NCBI GenBank assembly: GCA_018401735.1
Contig: JAGYKI010000016.1
Coordinates: 1 to 64,000 of the forward strand
Reading direction: 5' to 3'
DNA: 64,000 bases
DNA from: Schleiferiaceae bacterium
GTDB taxonomy: Bacteria; Bacteroidota; Bacteroidia; Flavobacteriales; Schleiferiaceae
Part shown: positions 52,277 to 61,600 of the stretch, piece after piece
Position numbering within the stretch: the stretch's first letter is position 1
Layout: every line of letters starts with the position of its first letter
The notes under the pieces: generated by a model
Seen by the model: the letters and a program-made list of their open reading frames with translations, nothing else
What the model was told of the DNA's origin: nothing
Database searches by the model: none
Translations under genes and position numbers: made by a program

Positions 52277-53599
52277 ATGAATAAAATCCTTTCCACTCTA
52301 TTTTTAGCATTATTCTTTTCGAGCTTATGCTTTAGTCAGGAACTAGATAAAGCCAAGCTAGACCGCTACTTCGAAGCCTTAGAAAGCAATGACAAATTTA
52401 TGGGCAGCGTAGCTCTGGCCCGCGATGGCAAAATTATTTACACGAAAAGTATCGGTTATCGCGATTTAGAAAATCAGATAAAGGCCGATGTGAATACCAA
52501 ATATCGCATTGGTTCTATTTCAAAAACCTTTAGCACTGTATTAGTCTTCAAGGCCATAGAAGCCAATTTACTCAGTTTAAAAACACCCCTTTCGCAGTAC
52601 TATCCCCGTATAGAAAACGCTGAAAAAATTACGCTCGAGCTTTTACTTAGTCACCGTACAGGCATACATAATTTCACCAATGATGCGGATTATCTCACTT
52701 GGAACCAGGATGCCAAAACAGAGGCAGAAATGCTTGAAATTATTAAAAACGGTGGTAGCGATTTTCCACCCGATTCTAAAGCAGAATACAGCAATTCTAA
52801 CTTTTTACTAGTAAGCTATATCCTTGAAAAGACTTACCAGAAGAGCTACGGCGAAATTTTAAACGAACACATTATTGCGCCGCTTCAGCTGCAGCATACC
52901 TATTTAGGAGGAGCGATAAAGGCCGAGCAAAATGAAGCTTATTCCTATTCTTTTGCGGGAGACTGGGAAAAAGAAAGCGAAACCGACATTTCTATTCCTC
53001 TAGGCGCGGGTGGCATAGTTTCAACTCCTAGCGATTTACTGCTATTTAGCGAGGCCCTTTTTAAAGGTCAATTAGTGAGCCGCGGCAGTTTTGAACAAAT
53101 GAAAACCTTACGCGACAATTATGGCATGGGCTTATTCCAGTTTCCTTTTAATAACAATTTTGGCTATGGCCATACCGGGGGAATTGATGGATTTTCTTCC
53201 ATCTTTAGTTATTTTGAGGAGGGCGATCTAGCTTATGCTCTTTGCTCAAATGGCAATAATTACAATGCTAACGAAATTTCCATTGCCGTTCTCAGCGCTG
53301 CATTAAACCAGCCCTTTGCCATTCCCAGCTTTACGAGTTACCAAGCAGAGGAAGGCGAATTAGAGCCGTATGTGGGGGTTTACGCTTCACAGCAGATGCC
53401 TTTAAAAATTACCATTACAACAAAGGATGGCAGCCTGTTTGGGCAGGCTACGGGACAGCCTGCATTTACGCTAGAAGCGACTGCCAAGGATGTTTACAAA
53501 TTTGACCTTGCTGGTTTGGTAATAGAATTTAAGCCCAATAACAATAGTCTCATTCTTAAACAAGGGGGCGGAGAATTTCTTTTTAAGAAAGAGGAATAG
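52277..53599 (+). CDS. Secreted serine hydrolase, beta-lactamase/DD-peptidase (class C) family
   Basis: 440 residues with a signal peptide (cleavage near CFSQE). Active-site motifs are Ser80-x-x-Lys83 in GSISKTFS, Tyr171-Ser-Asn173 in AEYSNSNF and a His-Thr-Gly-Gly in GYGHTGGIDGF. A C-terminal lipocalin-like extension (~350-440) follows, as in many PBP-type esterases. It may be a peptidase, esterase or beta-lactamase; the class C fold alone cannot decide. It is transcribed alone. Confidence 0.88.
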   Translation: MNKILSTLFLALFFSSLCFSQELDKAKLDRYFEALESNDKFMGSVALARDGKIIYTKSIGYRDLENQIKADVNTKYRIGSISKTFSTVLVFKAIEANLLSLKTPLSQYYPRIENAEKITLELLLSHRTGIHNFTNDADYLTWNQDAKTEAEMLEIIKNGGSDFPPDSKAEYSNSNFLLVSYILEKTYQKSYGEILNEHIIAPLQLQHTYLGGAIKAEQNEAYSYSFAGDWEKESETDISIPLGAGGIVSTPSDLLLFSEALFKGQLVSRGSFEQMKTLRDNYGMGLFQFPFNNNFGYGHTGGIDGFSSIFSYFEEGDLAYALCSNGNNYNANEISIAVLSAALNQPFAIPSFTSYQAEEGELEPYVGVYASQQMPLKITITTKDGSLFGQATGQPAFTLEATAKDVYKFDLAGLVIEFKPNNNSLILKQGGGEFLFKKEE

Positions 53600-53624
53600 G
53601 AATTTAAAAAACATTGCCAAGAAA

Positions 53625-53690
53625 GTGTGAATTATATAAGGATTTGGAAGAATAGTGTAAGAGTTTATCTCTTTCCAATCGTGACCTTCG
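53625..53690 (+). promoter_or_regulatory. Shared-motif promoter of the lysine-rich micro-protein (copy C)
   Basis: GTGTGA (53625-53630), TATAA at offset 10, AGTGTAAG (53654-53661), then GACCTTCG (53683-53690). Spacing is the same as in the two ice-binding promoters. The start codon lies 70 bases after the motif. Confidence 0.6.
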
Positions 53691-53731
53691 GTGTTTAAAT
53701 ATCAATATCCTGATAGCACAACCTAAAAGAA

Positions 53732-53848
53732 ATGGCAAAAGAAAAAGAAGGTAAGCCTAAGACTGGCAAAACTGCGGCATCTAAAACGCCGAAAGAGAAA
53801 AAAGCCGCTAAGGCGGCCAAGAAGAAAGAAAAAAACACAGGGGAATAA
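53732..53848 (+). CDS. 38-residue lysine-rich basic micro-protein
   Basis: A short ATG frame encoding 38 residues, almost half of them lysine, with Ala, Glu, Thr and Pro making up most of the rest and no Leu, Ile, Val or aromatics. The composition resembles the disordered tails of bacterial histone H1-like proteins, so nucleic-acid binding is plausible. Support for a real gene is a dedicated promoter identical in layout to those of two ice-binding genes, and an intrinsic terminator at 53916-53954 with no other gene between. There is no clear ribosome-binding site beyond AAAAGAA just before the ATG. The function is unknown. Confidence 0.65.
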   Translation: MAKEKEGKPKTGKTAASKTPKEKKAAKAAKKKEKNTGE

Positions 53849-53915
53849 ACACGTTTTCGTATTTTTTGCAAATACAAGAATATGCTCCCATAACTATTCT
53901 CCACTATTTTTAAGG

Positions 53916-53954
53916 CTCCTGATTAGTTTGATCTAATCGGGAGTTTTCTTTTTT
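53916..53954 (+). terminator. Intrinsic terminator after the micro-protein gene
   Basis: CTCCTGATTAG (53916-53926) pairs with CTAATCGGGAG (53933-53943) with one G-T wobble across a 6-base loop, followed by a long T tract. Confidence 0.88.
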
Positions 53955-54102
53955 AAAGGTGAGTTCAGCTATAAAACAGAGGCGAATTCATTATAAAATG
54001 TAATTTTGCCCTGATTCAAAACGACAGCTATGGCTAGTCCTTTTCGCAAGAAATCTGTCCAAAATTAGAAAGCCTCCTCCTGCCTAATGCAGCTTCTCAA
54101 GT

Positions 54103-55851
54103 ATGAGCCTAAATTTAAAAGCATATTACAATTTCGCCCTGTGGACTAGTGTTTTAGGGATCTTAGTATTTATTTACGATTTTGGGTTTTCCCAAGAAAA
54201 CTTGGGTCAGCTAATTATCGATGAATTTTACTTTTTTGTTTTAGCCATTGGCTTAATTGCCACTTTTGCGCGCTATTTCCAAAATCCGAAATTGCTGCGC
54301 AGAAAGGTCTTTATCTTCGACTTCCTTTCTATACTTTATACGCTGTACATTTATTATATGTACCTCTTTATTGGCCAGCCTTTTAAAACTGATCTGGCCC
54401 TTGAAAACCCCACATGGATTATTCTAGCGGTAATACTGTCTTTTATCCGCGAATTTTCGGAAGTGCGTATTAACTACCGTAGAACACTTATCAACCCCGC
54501 CCAGTTATTCATCCTTAGCTTTTTAGTGATTATAATTCTCGGAGCCTTTTTACTGCAATTACCGCGCGCCACTCAAAACGGAATAAGTTTTTTAGATGCA
54601 TTATTCACCTCCACTAGCGCGGTTTGTGTAACCGGCTTAATTGTAGTAGACACTAGTACTTTTTTTACCAGTTTCGGGCAAAGTATAATACTAGTCTTAA
54701 TTCAAATCGGTGGTTTAGGCATCTTAACTTTCGCCAGCTATTTCAGCTATTTCTTTAAAGGCGGCTCAACCTACGAAAACCATTTAAGTCTTGGCGAAAT
54801 TACCAACTCCCAAAAGCTTGGCGAGGTTTTTCAAACCTTAAAATACATTATTATCACCACCGCCAGTGTGGAACTCGTTTCCGCCATCTTCATCTTCTTC
54901 TCTCTCGAAGATAGCCCATTAGGCTCTTTTAGCGACAAGGCCTTCTTTTCTATATTCCACGCCATCTCCGCCTTCTGTAATGCGGGTTTCTCCACTTTAT
55001 CCAATAGCATTTACGAAAGTGGTTTTCGCTTTAACTATAACCTACAGTTGACTTTAATAGGAACTTTTGTAATGGGTGGTTTAGGCTTCCCAATTGTGGC
55101 CAATATTATTAGTTATTTAAAGCATAAAATTCGCCGTCTTTTCACCCTTAAGGGGAGAAGCGTGAGGCACCGCCCTTGGGTTTTAAACATCAATAGCCGC
55201 ATCACCTTAATTACCACAATATCCTTAACTTTTATTGCTTTTATTGCTTTTTTCATTATCGAATACCATAACACTTTAGCCGATCATTCGTTTTTCGGCA
55301 AAATTGTTACCGCTCTTTTTGAAGCCGCTACCCCTCGAACAGCCGGGTTCAATACGGTAGACATGACCGCCTTAAGTATGCCCGCAATAATGCTAACTTT
55401 TTTATTAATGTACATTGGTGCCTCGCCTGCATCTACCGGTGGGGGAATAAAAACTAGCACCTTTGCTATTGCCGTTTTAAACATACTTAGCTTGGCCAAA
55501 GGAAAAAACCGTATCGAAGTTTACCGCCGAGAAATTAGCGAAAACTCTGTTAATAGAGCCTTTGCTACCATTGCTCTTTCACTTTTAGTTATTGGTTTTG
55601 GCATTATGCTCATTACAGTTTTCGACCCACAAATGGGACTATTAAACATTGCTTTTGAAAGCTTTTCGGCCTACAGCACAGTTGGTTTAAGCTTAGGCAT
55701 AACGAGCGATTTAAGCTCGCCCAGCAAATTTGTTATTATTGCCGTTATGATTATTGGTCGGGTTAGCATGCTTTCAGTAATGGTAGCATTAATGAAAAAA
55801 GTTAAAGAAAAAAATTACCGCTATCCCCTAGAGGAAATAACTATCAATTAA
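54103..55851 (+). CDS. trkH: TrkH-type potassium uptake channel subunit
   Basis: 582 residues. About 110 N-terminal residues form extra helices before the channel. The four pore-loop filters are visible: TSTSAVCVTGL, AFCNAGFSTLS, TPRTAGFNTVD and AYSTVGLSLG, giving the pseudo-fourfold potassium pore. The helix-breaking and gating segment GASPASTGGGIKTST is also present. It works with the cytoplasmic TrkA protein encoded one base downstream and takes up potassium using the membrane potential, important in saline habitats. Confidence 0.95.
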   Translation: MSLNLKAYYNFALWTSVLGILVFIYDFGFSQENLGQLIIDEFYFFVLAIGLIATFARYFQNPKLLRRKVFIFDFLSILYTLYIYYMYLFIGQPFKTDLALENPTWIILAVILSFIREFSEVRINYRRTLINPAQLFILSFLVIIILGAFLLQLPRATQNGISFLDALFTSTSAVCVTGLIVVDTSTFFTSFGQSIILVLIQIGGLGILTFASYFSYFFKGGSTYENHLSLGEITNSQKLGEVFQTLKYIIITTASVELVSAIFIFFSLEDSPLGSFSDKAFFSIFHAISAFCNAGFSTLSNSIYESGFRFNYNLQLTLIGTFVMGGLGFPIVANIISYLKHKIRRLFTLKGRSVRHRPWVLNINSRITLITTISLTFIAFIAFFIIEYHNTLADHSFFGKIVTALFEAATPRTAGFNTVDMTALSMPAIMLTFLLMYIGASPASTGGGIKTSTFAIAVLNILSLAKGKNRIEVYRREISENSVNRAFATIALSLLVIGFGIMLITVFDPQMGLLNIAFESFSAYSTVGLSLGITSDLSSPSKFVIIAVMIIGRVSMLSVMVALMKKVKEKNYRYPLEEITIN

Positions 55852-55852
55852 A

Positions 55853-56545
55853 ATGAAGAACTTAAAATACATCATCGTTGGTTTAGGAAGCTTTGGCGCT
55901 TCTATTGCAGAAAAGCTAACCGCCCAAGGCAACGAGGTAATTGGTATTGATAGCAATATGAATAAGGTAGAGGCACATAAAGAAAAAATCTCCCATACCA
56001 TTTGCATGGATGCGATGGACGAACATACTGTGGCGGGACTGCCTTTAAAGGAAACCGATGTGGTTATTATCGCCATTGGTGAAGACCAAGGTGCCAATGT
56101 TATGGCCACGGCTCTTTTTAAAAACATGCAAGTGAAAAGGCTGATTAGCCGCTCCATAAACCCACTACATGAAAAGGTTTTACAAGCGATTGGCGTAGAT
56201 GAGATCGTTCACCCTGAAGAAGAAACCGCCGAACGATGGGCGAAAAAGTTGTGCCTAAACAATGTGGTTGACTCCTTTGAGCTCAATAAAAACTACAGCA
56301 TTATAGAAATTAACGTTCCCGAGAAATACATCGGAAAAACCATTCAGGAAATAGGCTTGGGCTCCAAGCACCATCTTTTAGCCCTTACTACAATTAAGGA
56401 GAAGAAGGTAAACAGCCTGGTGGGCACAAGCAGAATAGAAGAACATATTCAAGGGCTCGCCACTTCTAAAACGCTTTTAGAAAAAGGTGATATTTTAGTG
56501 GTTTATGGCCAAAATAGAGATTTAGAAAAATTCACCAATAATTAG
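55853..56545 (+). CDS. trkA: TrkA-type potassium uptake regulatory subunit
   Basis: 230 residues: an RCK N domain with a nucleotide-binding Rossmann motif (VGLGSFGASIAEKL) and an acidic strand end (VIGIDSN), then an RCK C domain (~140-225). It forms a ring beneath TrkH and gates it in response to NADH, NAD+, ATP or ADP. It starts one base after the trkH stop. It is a single TrkA unit, half the length of the E. coli protein, as in many Gram-positive and Bacteroidota systems. Confidence 0.95.
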   Translation: MKNLKYIIVGLGSFGASIAEKLTAQGNEVIGIDSNMNKVEAHKEKISHTICMDAMDEHTVAGLPLKETDVVIIAIGEDQGANVMATALFKNMQVKRLISRSINPLHEKVLQAIGVDEIVHPEEETAERWAKKLCLNNVVDSFELNKNYSIIEINVPEKYIGKTIQEIGLGSKHHLLALTTIKEKKVNSLVGTSRIEEHIQGLATSKTLLEKGDILVVYGQNRDLEKFTNN

Positions 56546-56577
56546 CGGTTTCACAAACTTGGCTTAAACCCTCTTGC

Positions 56578-56610
56578 ACTTATAGTCTTTAAACTTATAA
56601 GTTCTTTTTT
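56578..56610 (+). terminator. AT-rich intrinsic terminator after trkA
   Basis: ACTTATA (56578-56584) pairs with TATAAGT (56596-56602), followed by TCTTTTTT. The stem is weak (one G-C pair), but its position and T tract fit. Confidence 0.5.
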
Positions 56611-56752
56611 AGGGTAATTACCGACTCTAACTCACCCTGTAGTACGATTTCAAATCTCTTTATTTCAGTCAATTGCGAACAATCCTTTTCCGATATGACT
56701 TTTTCTACCTATATTAGCATATAGTATATTTAACTTTAAGTACAATTTCCCT

Positions 56753-58378
56753 ATGCTAAAAACTACTCTCGCACTGGCCTCTTTATTTCTTTTTACCCAT
56801 CTAGCGCAAGCACAAAGCATAGAAGACAATTTCGAAGGGAACGGAAACATTAATTCTTGGTTTGGTGATGACTGCAATATAAACACCGCTTTAAGCAATC
56901 CTGTAGCGCAAGGCATTAATACTTCCAACACTGTTTTGGAATATCATGATGTAGGCGGACCTTATGCCAATATACGTTTTGATGCGGGACGTAATTTCGA
57001 CCTGGCCAATTACAGCACTTTTAGCTTTAAAATTTATATCCCTTCCTCTGGGCTAACTGGTAACCAAAACAATCAGGTGAGCCTTAAATTACAAGATGGG
57101 AATTTAGGTTCCCCTTGGAGTACGCAAACGGAAATTATTAAAAATGTAAACCTGGATCAGTGGCAAACGGTGAGTTTCGACTTCGCAAGTGACCCCTATA
57201 TTAATCTTGACCCCAACTCTGCTAGTCCACTGCAGCGCAGCGATTTAAATCGTGTTTTAATTCAAGTGAATGGCGAAAATAATGGCGACCAAGTATTAGC
57301 CTACATCGACGATTTCTTTTATTTCGATACCCTGCAAACTGTGGTAAGCTTTGATCAACTTATTTGGGCCGACGAATTTAATTATACGGGCGCAATAGAT
57401 AGCAGCAAATGGTTTCATCAAACCAAATTACCCGCGGGGGGAAGTTGGTATAATGGTGAAATTCAGCATTATACTGATGAGTTAACCAATAGCTCGGTTG
57501 CCAATGGCGAACTTAAAATTTTAGCTAAAAAAGAAACCTATACCAACCAAGGGGTTACCAAACAATACACTTCCGCGCGCCTTAATTCAAAGTTTGCCTT
57601 TAAATACGGGCGCATTGAGGTAAGAGCCAAACTACCAACGGGAGCAGGTACTTGGCCAGCCATTTGGACGCTAGGAAAAAATATTAGCGAGGACGGTGCT
57701 TATTGGGAAACCCAAGGCTTTGGCAACACCCCTTGGCCTGCTTGCGGCGAGATGGATATAATGGAACATTGGGGTACCAACCAAAATTATGTTTCTAGTG
57801 CTACGCATACGCCTTCAAGTTTTGGGGGAACTATTAATCACGGCGGGCAAGTAATTCCCACTGCATCTACCGATTATCATGTTTACGCCTTAGAATGGAC
57901 CAGTGAAAAGTTGGTTTTCAGTGTAGACAGTGTTACACACTTTGTTTACAATCCTCCTATTAAAGATGCGGCTACCTGGCCATTTGATGATGAGCAATAC
58001 ATCCTTTTAAATATTGCAATAGAACCCGGTATCGTTGGAAGTTTCACCGAGAGCGCTATGGATATCGACTACGTAAGGGTTTATCAACAATCTTCTAATG
58101 TTTCTATTAAAGAAGCGGCCAAGCCATCTAAACCCAGCCTAAAAGCCTTCCCAAATCCCGTTGTCAATCATTTGAATATTGATATTAGCGGTATTTCAGG
58201 AAAACTCGAAACCCTAAGCATTTTCACTATCGATGGCCATAAAATAAAGACCCTTAAGCCATTAGTAAACAATCAGAAGATTCAAGTTACTAATCTCGAT
58301 AGCCTAGCACCAGGTGCTTATTTAGCCATTTTCGAAATGGAAGGCCAAAAGCAAGAAGTGAAGTTTATTAAGAACTAA
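56753..58378 (+). CDS. Secreted GH16 glucanase (laminarinase-type) with N-terminal carbohydrate-binding-like domain and T9SS tail
   Basis: 541 residues. Signal peptide cleavage is likely near LAQAQ. Residues ~22-195 form a beta-sandwich (ENFEGNGNINSWFGDDC, ending YIDDFFYFD), like carbohydrate-binding modules. The GH16 domain (~200-455) has DEFNYTG at its start and the catalytic ExDxxE in CGEMDIMEHWG (Glu333, Asp335, Glu338). The linear ExDxxE without an inserted Met fits laminarinases and related beta-1,3-glucanases more than carrageenases. A T9SS sorting domain (FPNPVVNHLNI to KFIKN) ends it. It likely degrades algal or fungal beta-glucan outside the cell. Confidence 0.93.
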   Translation: MLKTTLALASLFLFTHLAQAQSIEDNFEGNGNINSWFGDDCNINTALSNPVAQGINTSNTVLEYHDVGGPYANIRFDAGRNFDLANYSTFSFKIYIPSSGLTGNQNNQVSLKLQDGNLGSPWSTQTEIIKNVNLDQWQTVSFDFASDPYINLDPNSASPLQRSDLNRVLIQVNGENNGDQVLAYIDDFFYFDTLQTVVSFDQLIWADEFNYTGAIDSSKWFHQTKLPAGGSWYNGEIQHYTDELTNSSVANGELKILAKKETYTNQGVTKQYTSARLNSKFAFKYGRIEVRAKLPTGAGTWPAIWTLGKNISEDGAYWETQGFGNTPWPACGEMDIMEHWGTNQNYVSSATHTPSSFGGTINHGGQVIPTASTDYHVYALEWTSEKLVFSVDSVTHFVYNPPIKDAATWPFDDEQYILLNIAIEPGIVGSFTESAMDIDYVRVYQQSSNVSIKEAAKPSKPSLKAFPNPVVNHLNIDISGISGKLETLSIFTIDGHKIKTLKPLVNNQKIQVTNLDSLAPGAYLAIFEMEGQKQEVKFIKN

Positions 58379-58641
58379 GATTTTTGGGATTTGAGATATT
58401 AAATGGACTGCAATTAACATTGGTTTAAGCTGTTGAAATAAGAATGTGCAAAACTCGGTCCCTGAGGCTCTCGAAAGCTAAGGAAGCGAAAGACGGTTGT
58501 AAATCAAGGCCAGTAAAGGCTTTGTGAAAAGGGTAATTCGATTGCTTTTGCGATCGCTTTGCTACTAGATGTGAGAATCTAGATTGATGGTGAAACTGCC
58601 GCAAAATCTATTTAACGTGAGTTCGACTAGCAATTTCAGGG
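58379..58641. other. Gene-free spacer with a repeat-element end
   Basis: About 260 bases between convergent genes. No coding frame is seen. The only recognisable part is the word TTTAACGTGAGTTCGAC at 58611-58627, identical over 17 bases to the left end of the palindromic element at 40462; the rest of that element is absent, so this looks like a solo end or remnant. Confidence 0.5.
58611..58627 (+). repeat. Solo end of the 40462-type repeat
   Basis: The 17-base sequence TTTAACGTGAGTTCGAC is identical to 40462-40478. No partner inverted end is present nearby. Confidence 0.7.
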
Positions 58642-58680
58642 CAAAAATAAAGCCCGCTGAAATTAATCAACGGGCTTTAT
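58642..58680 (-). terminator. Intrinsic terminator of the giant surface protein gene
   Basis: ATAAAGCCCG (58647-58656) pairs perfectly with CGGGCTTTAT (58671-58680) across a 14-base loop. On the minus strand it is followed by TTTTTGC. It lies 18 bases after the stop codon. Confidence 0.88.
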
Positions 58681-58698
58681 AATTCAATTAAATGGAAA

Positions 58699-61600
58699 TC
58701 AATCTACCTTAATAATCGGTGTTTTGATTTCTCCCTTATCACTATCAATCATAATAAAGTACAAGCCACTTTGCAAATTGTTTAAAGATAATTGCATTGT
58801 TTCTTCCTGACCAGTACCATTGGGTGCATAATTTTGGATTAAAGCACCTCTCGCGTCTAGTATTCGAACCTTTTGAATTTGCACATCTTGGCTTGACCAA
58901 TTTATAGTAACCAAATCCTTAGTAGGATTTGGGTAAATTTCAATAGCCTGTTCCAGCTGCCACTCAGCGGTAGATATGCTTGATAAACGATAGGCCCATT
59001 CATTCTTATCACCACAGGCATTGGTAACCTCTAATTTCACTAGGTAAAAGAGTCCAGGTGTGGAATAAATATGAATTGGATTAACACCAGTACCCGTAGT
59101 ACCGTCACCAAAATCCCAATTGTAATTTACCGCATTATTCGAGGCCGATGCATCGAATTGAATACGTAAACCCGAACCAACAGGACTTAAAACAGTATAG
59201 GTCCAATCTGCCTTGGGCGCGCCACATACCGTTATTGTTTGTGAAGTGCTTAAGGTGTCGCCACAGGCGTTGTATACAGTTAGAGTTACGGTATAGGTAC
59301 CTTCATTAGCATATTGATAGCCACCTGATCTATTGGTATCGGTGCTGCCGTCGCCAAAATCCCAAGCGAAGCCCGTGGCATTAGAACCAGAAGCATCAAA
59401 GAAAAGGCTATCGATTTGCACATTAGCGCTAAGCTGCGGACTTAAGGTATCACAAATCCGCAAATTGAAGGAAATAGTATCGCCTGTTCCGCAATCGTTA
59501 TAGGCCATAAGGCTTATGGTGTAAAGCCCAGATGCGCCATAGATATGACTAGGATTGAAGCCCGAAGCAATGGTTCCATCACCAAATCCCCACGAAAGGC
59601 TATCGGCATTGATAGAACTAGAACCATTAAAGCTAGCCCCGTAAAAACTACTAGTAGCACTGCCAATGGCAGTAACGGTATCGCAAGGAGCGGTTGCGGC
59701 GGTATCGAAAATAGCCCCACTGAATAAGCTTGCACCACAAGAGTCGTAAACACCAATTTGATACTGACTATTTGCGCTAAGACCTGTTAAAGTGTAAGGG
59801 CTACTTAGGCCAGTTATTACCGTCATTGTTCCTGGTCCAGCGGCTAAGTCGTAAAAAGTTAGCACCGTTTGCCCGGGTATAGAAGAGTTCCAAGCAATTT
59901 GCACTGAAGTTTGTGTGGCATTGGAAATAGCCAAAGAAGTAGGATCAGCGCAAGGCACATTAGCCTCTCTCACTTCGAGTCCGTCTAGCGCCATATCACC
60001 CGCAAAAGTAGTAGCATCCCCCAAAAAGTTAATCCGGATAGTATCACCTTTGTAGGCCGATAAATCGATAGAATCGCTAATCCAAGCGGCGGCATTACTG
60101 GTTTGTTGCTGACCTAAATAAGTTCGCAAAAGGGTGGGGCTACCGTTATCTGCTTCTATGCTAAAGTTAACAATGGAGGCTCCATACATGTGATAACTAT
60201 AAAATAGATAGGGTAAATTACTGGTCCCGTCTATAACAATGGAAGGCGTGCTGATGGTGGCTATACTGCCACCACGGGAAGCTTCTACGTAAATGTATTT
60301 ACCGGTGCCGCTAAGATCGGTATTGGGCCCCGTATTAGCCGATTGAGTAGTACCAATACCTGTTCCCCATTGATTTAAATTGGTAACAGGCCTAGTCCAA
60401 CAAGGATCAATTTGATCATTGGCATTCGTAGCGCCAGTACCTTCTTGCCATGCAGCGCCATCAAAGTTTTCGGCATAAGGCATATAAATTGGAGCACAGG
60501 TTAACTTCTCATCTATCGCTAAGTCATCTATGGAAATATCACCTTGGAAAGGAGCATTCCCTGTAACCTTGCTCGCGACGAAACGCAAAACAATAGACTG
60601 ATTTATATAGGCTGCTAAATCCACACGACGCTCTTGCCAAGCATTAGCTTGCGAACCGTTAATAGTTTCTAAAACTACCCAATTCCCAGTATTATCTAAA
60701 ATTTCTGTACTCAGATTTAAAGGCATTCCATTGGCGGAAAACATGTGTAACCAGTAAACCAACTCGGGCTGAGAAAGGGCACTTAGGTCTATCAATGGAG
60801 ACTGAAGAATAGCTGTATCGCCACTTACTCCGCCACTCGCTTCTACATAAACATAAGAACCAGCGCCTGAGGTGTGGTCACCATTTGGACCCGTGCCATT
60901 ACTAGGCGTTGTTCCAGTGCCTCCGCCCCAATGATATAAGCTATCTCCCAGACGTCCCCAACAGGGCGAAATAGTTGAACCTGTATTTAAACCATCGGCT
61001 GCGCCTTCATTAAAAGCAAAATCAAAATTCTCGAAATAAGGAGCGACTTGAATTCCACAATTAGTAAAACTAAGTACTGGCCCATACCAAGCGCTGGTAT
61101 CTCCTGGTCCACAAATGTTTCGAATGTAAAATTCATAAAAAGTACCTGGACTTAAACCCGCAGCCGTTGCGGCTCCAGCTGCAATAACCGTAGAAGTACC
61201 ACTACCTAAACTAAAGCCTGCTAAGCCATATTCCACTTGCGCATTGGCTGCCAAATTAGGATGACTGTAATTGATGCTGGTAGCTGTTTTTCCCGTTACG
61301 GTGAAAGCAGTTGGCGCGGGACAAGAAACCGAGCTTATAGCTACCTCGTCTATGGCAATATCGCTGGCAAAGCCACTGCCAAAACCTCTAAATAACAATC
61401 GAATAGTATCACCTGAATAGGCCGCTAAATTTGCCTTTGCGGTAAGCCAAGGAGCGGCATTTGAATTTTGTTGAGCGCCGGCAATACTCCATAAATATGA
61501 AGTTACATTGCCGTGCACTACGGAAACTTGCAAGCTATCAATAGCAGCACCAAACATATGGTAAGCAAAGCTTAGTTCTGGATTAGCAAAGCTGATAGGT

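Noticed and set aside
54030..54068. Twelve-codon ATG frame before trkH
   Set aside because: It is short, has no leader-peptide pattern or attenuator hairpin, and could arise by chance.
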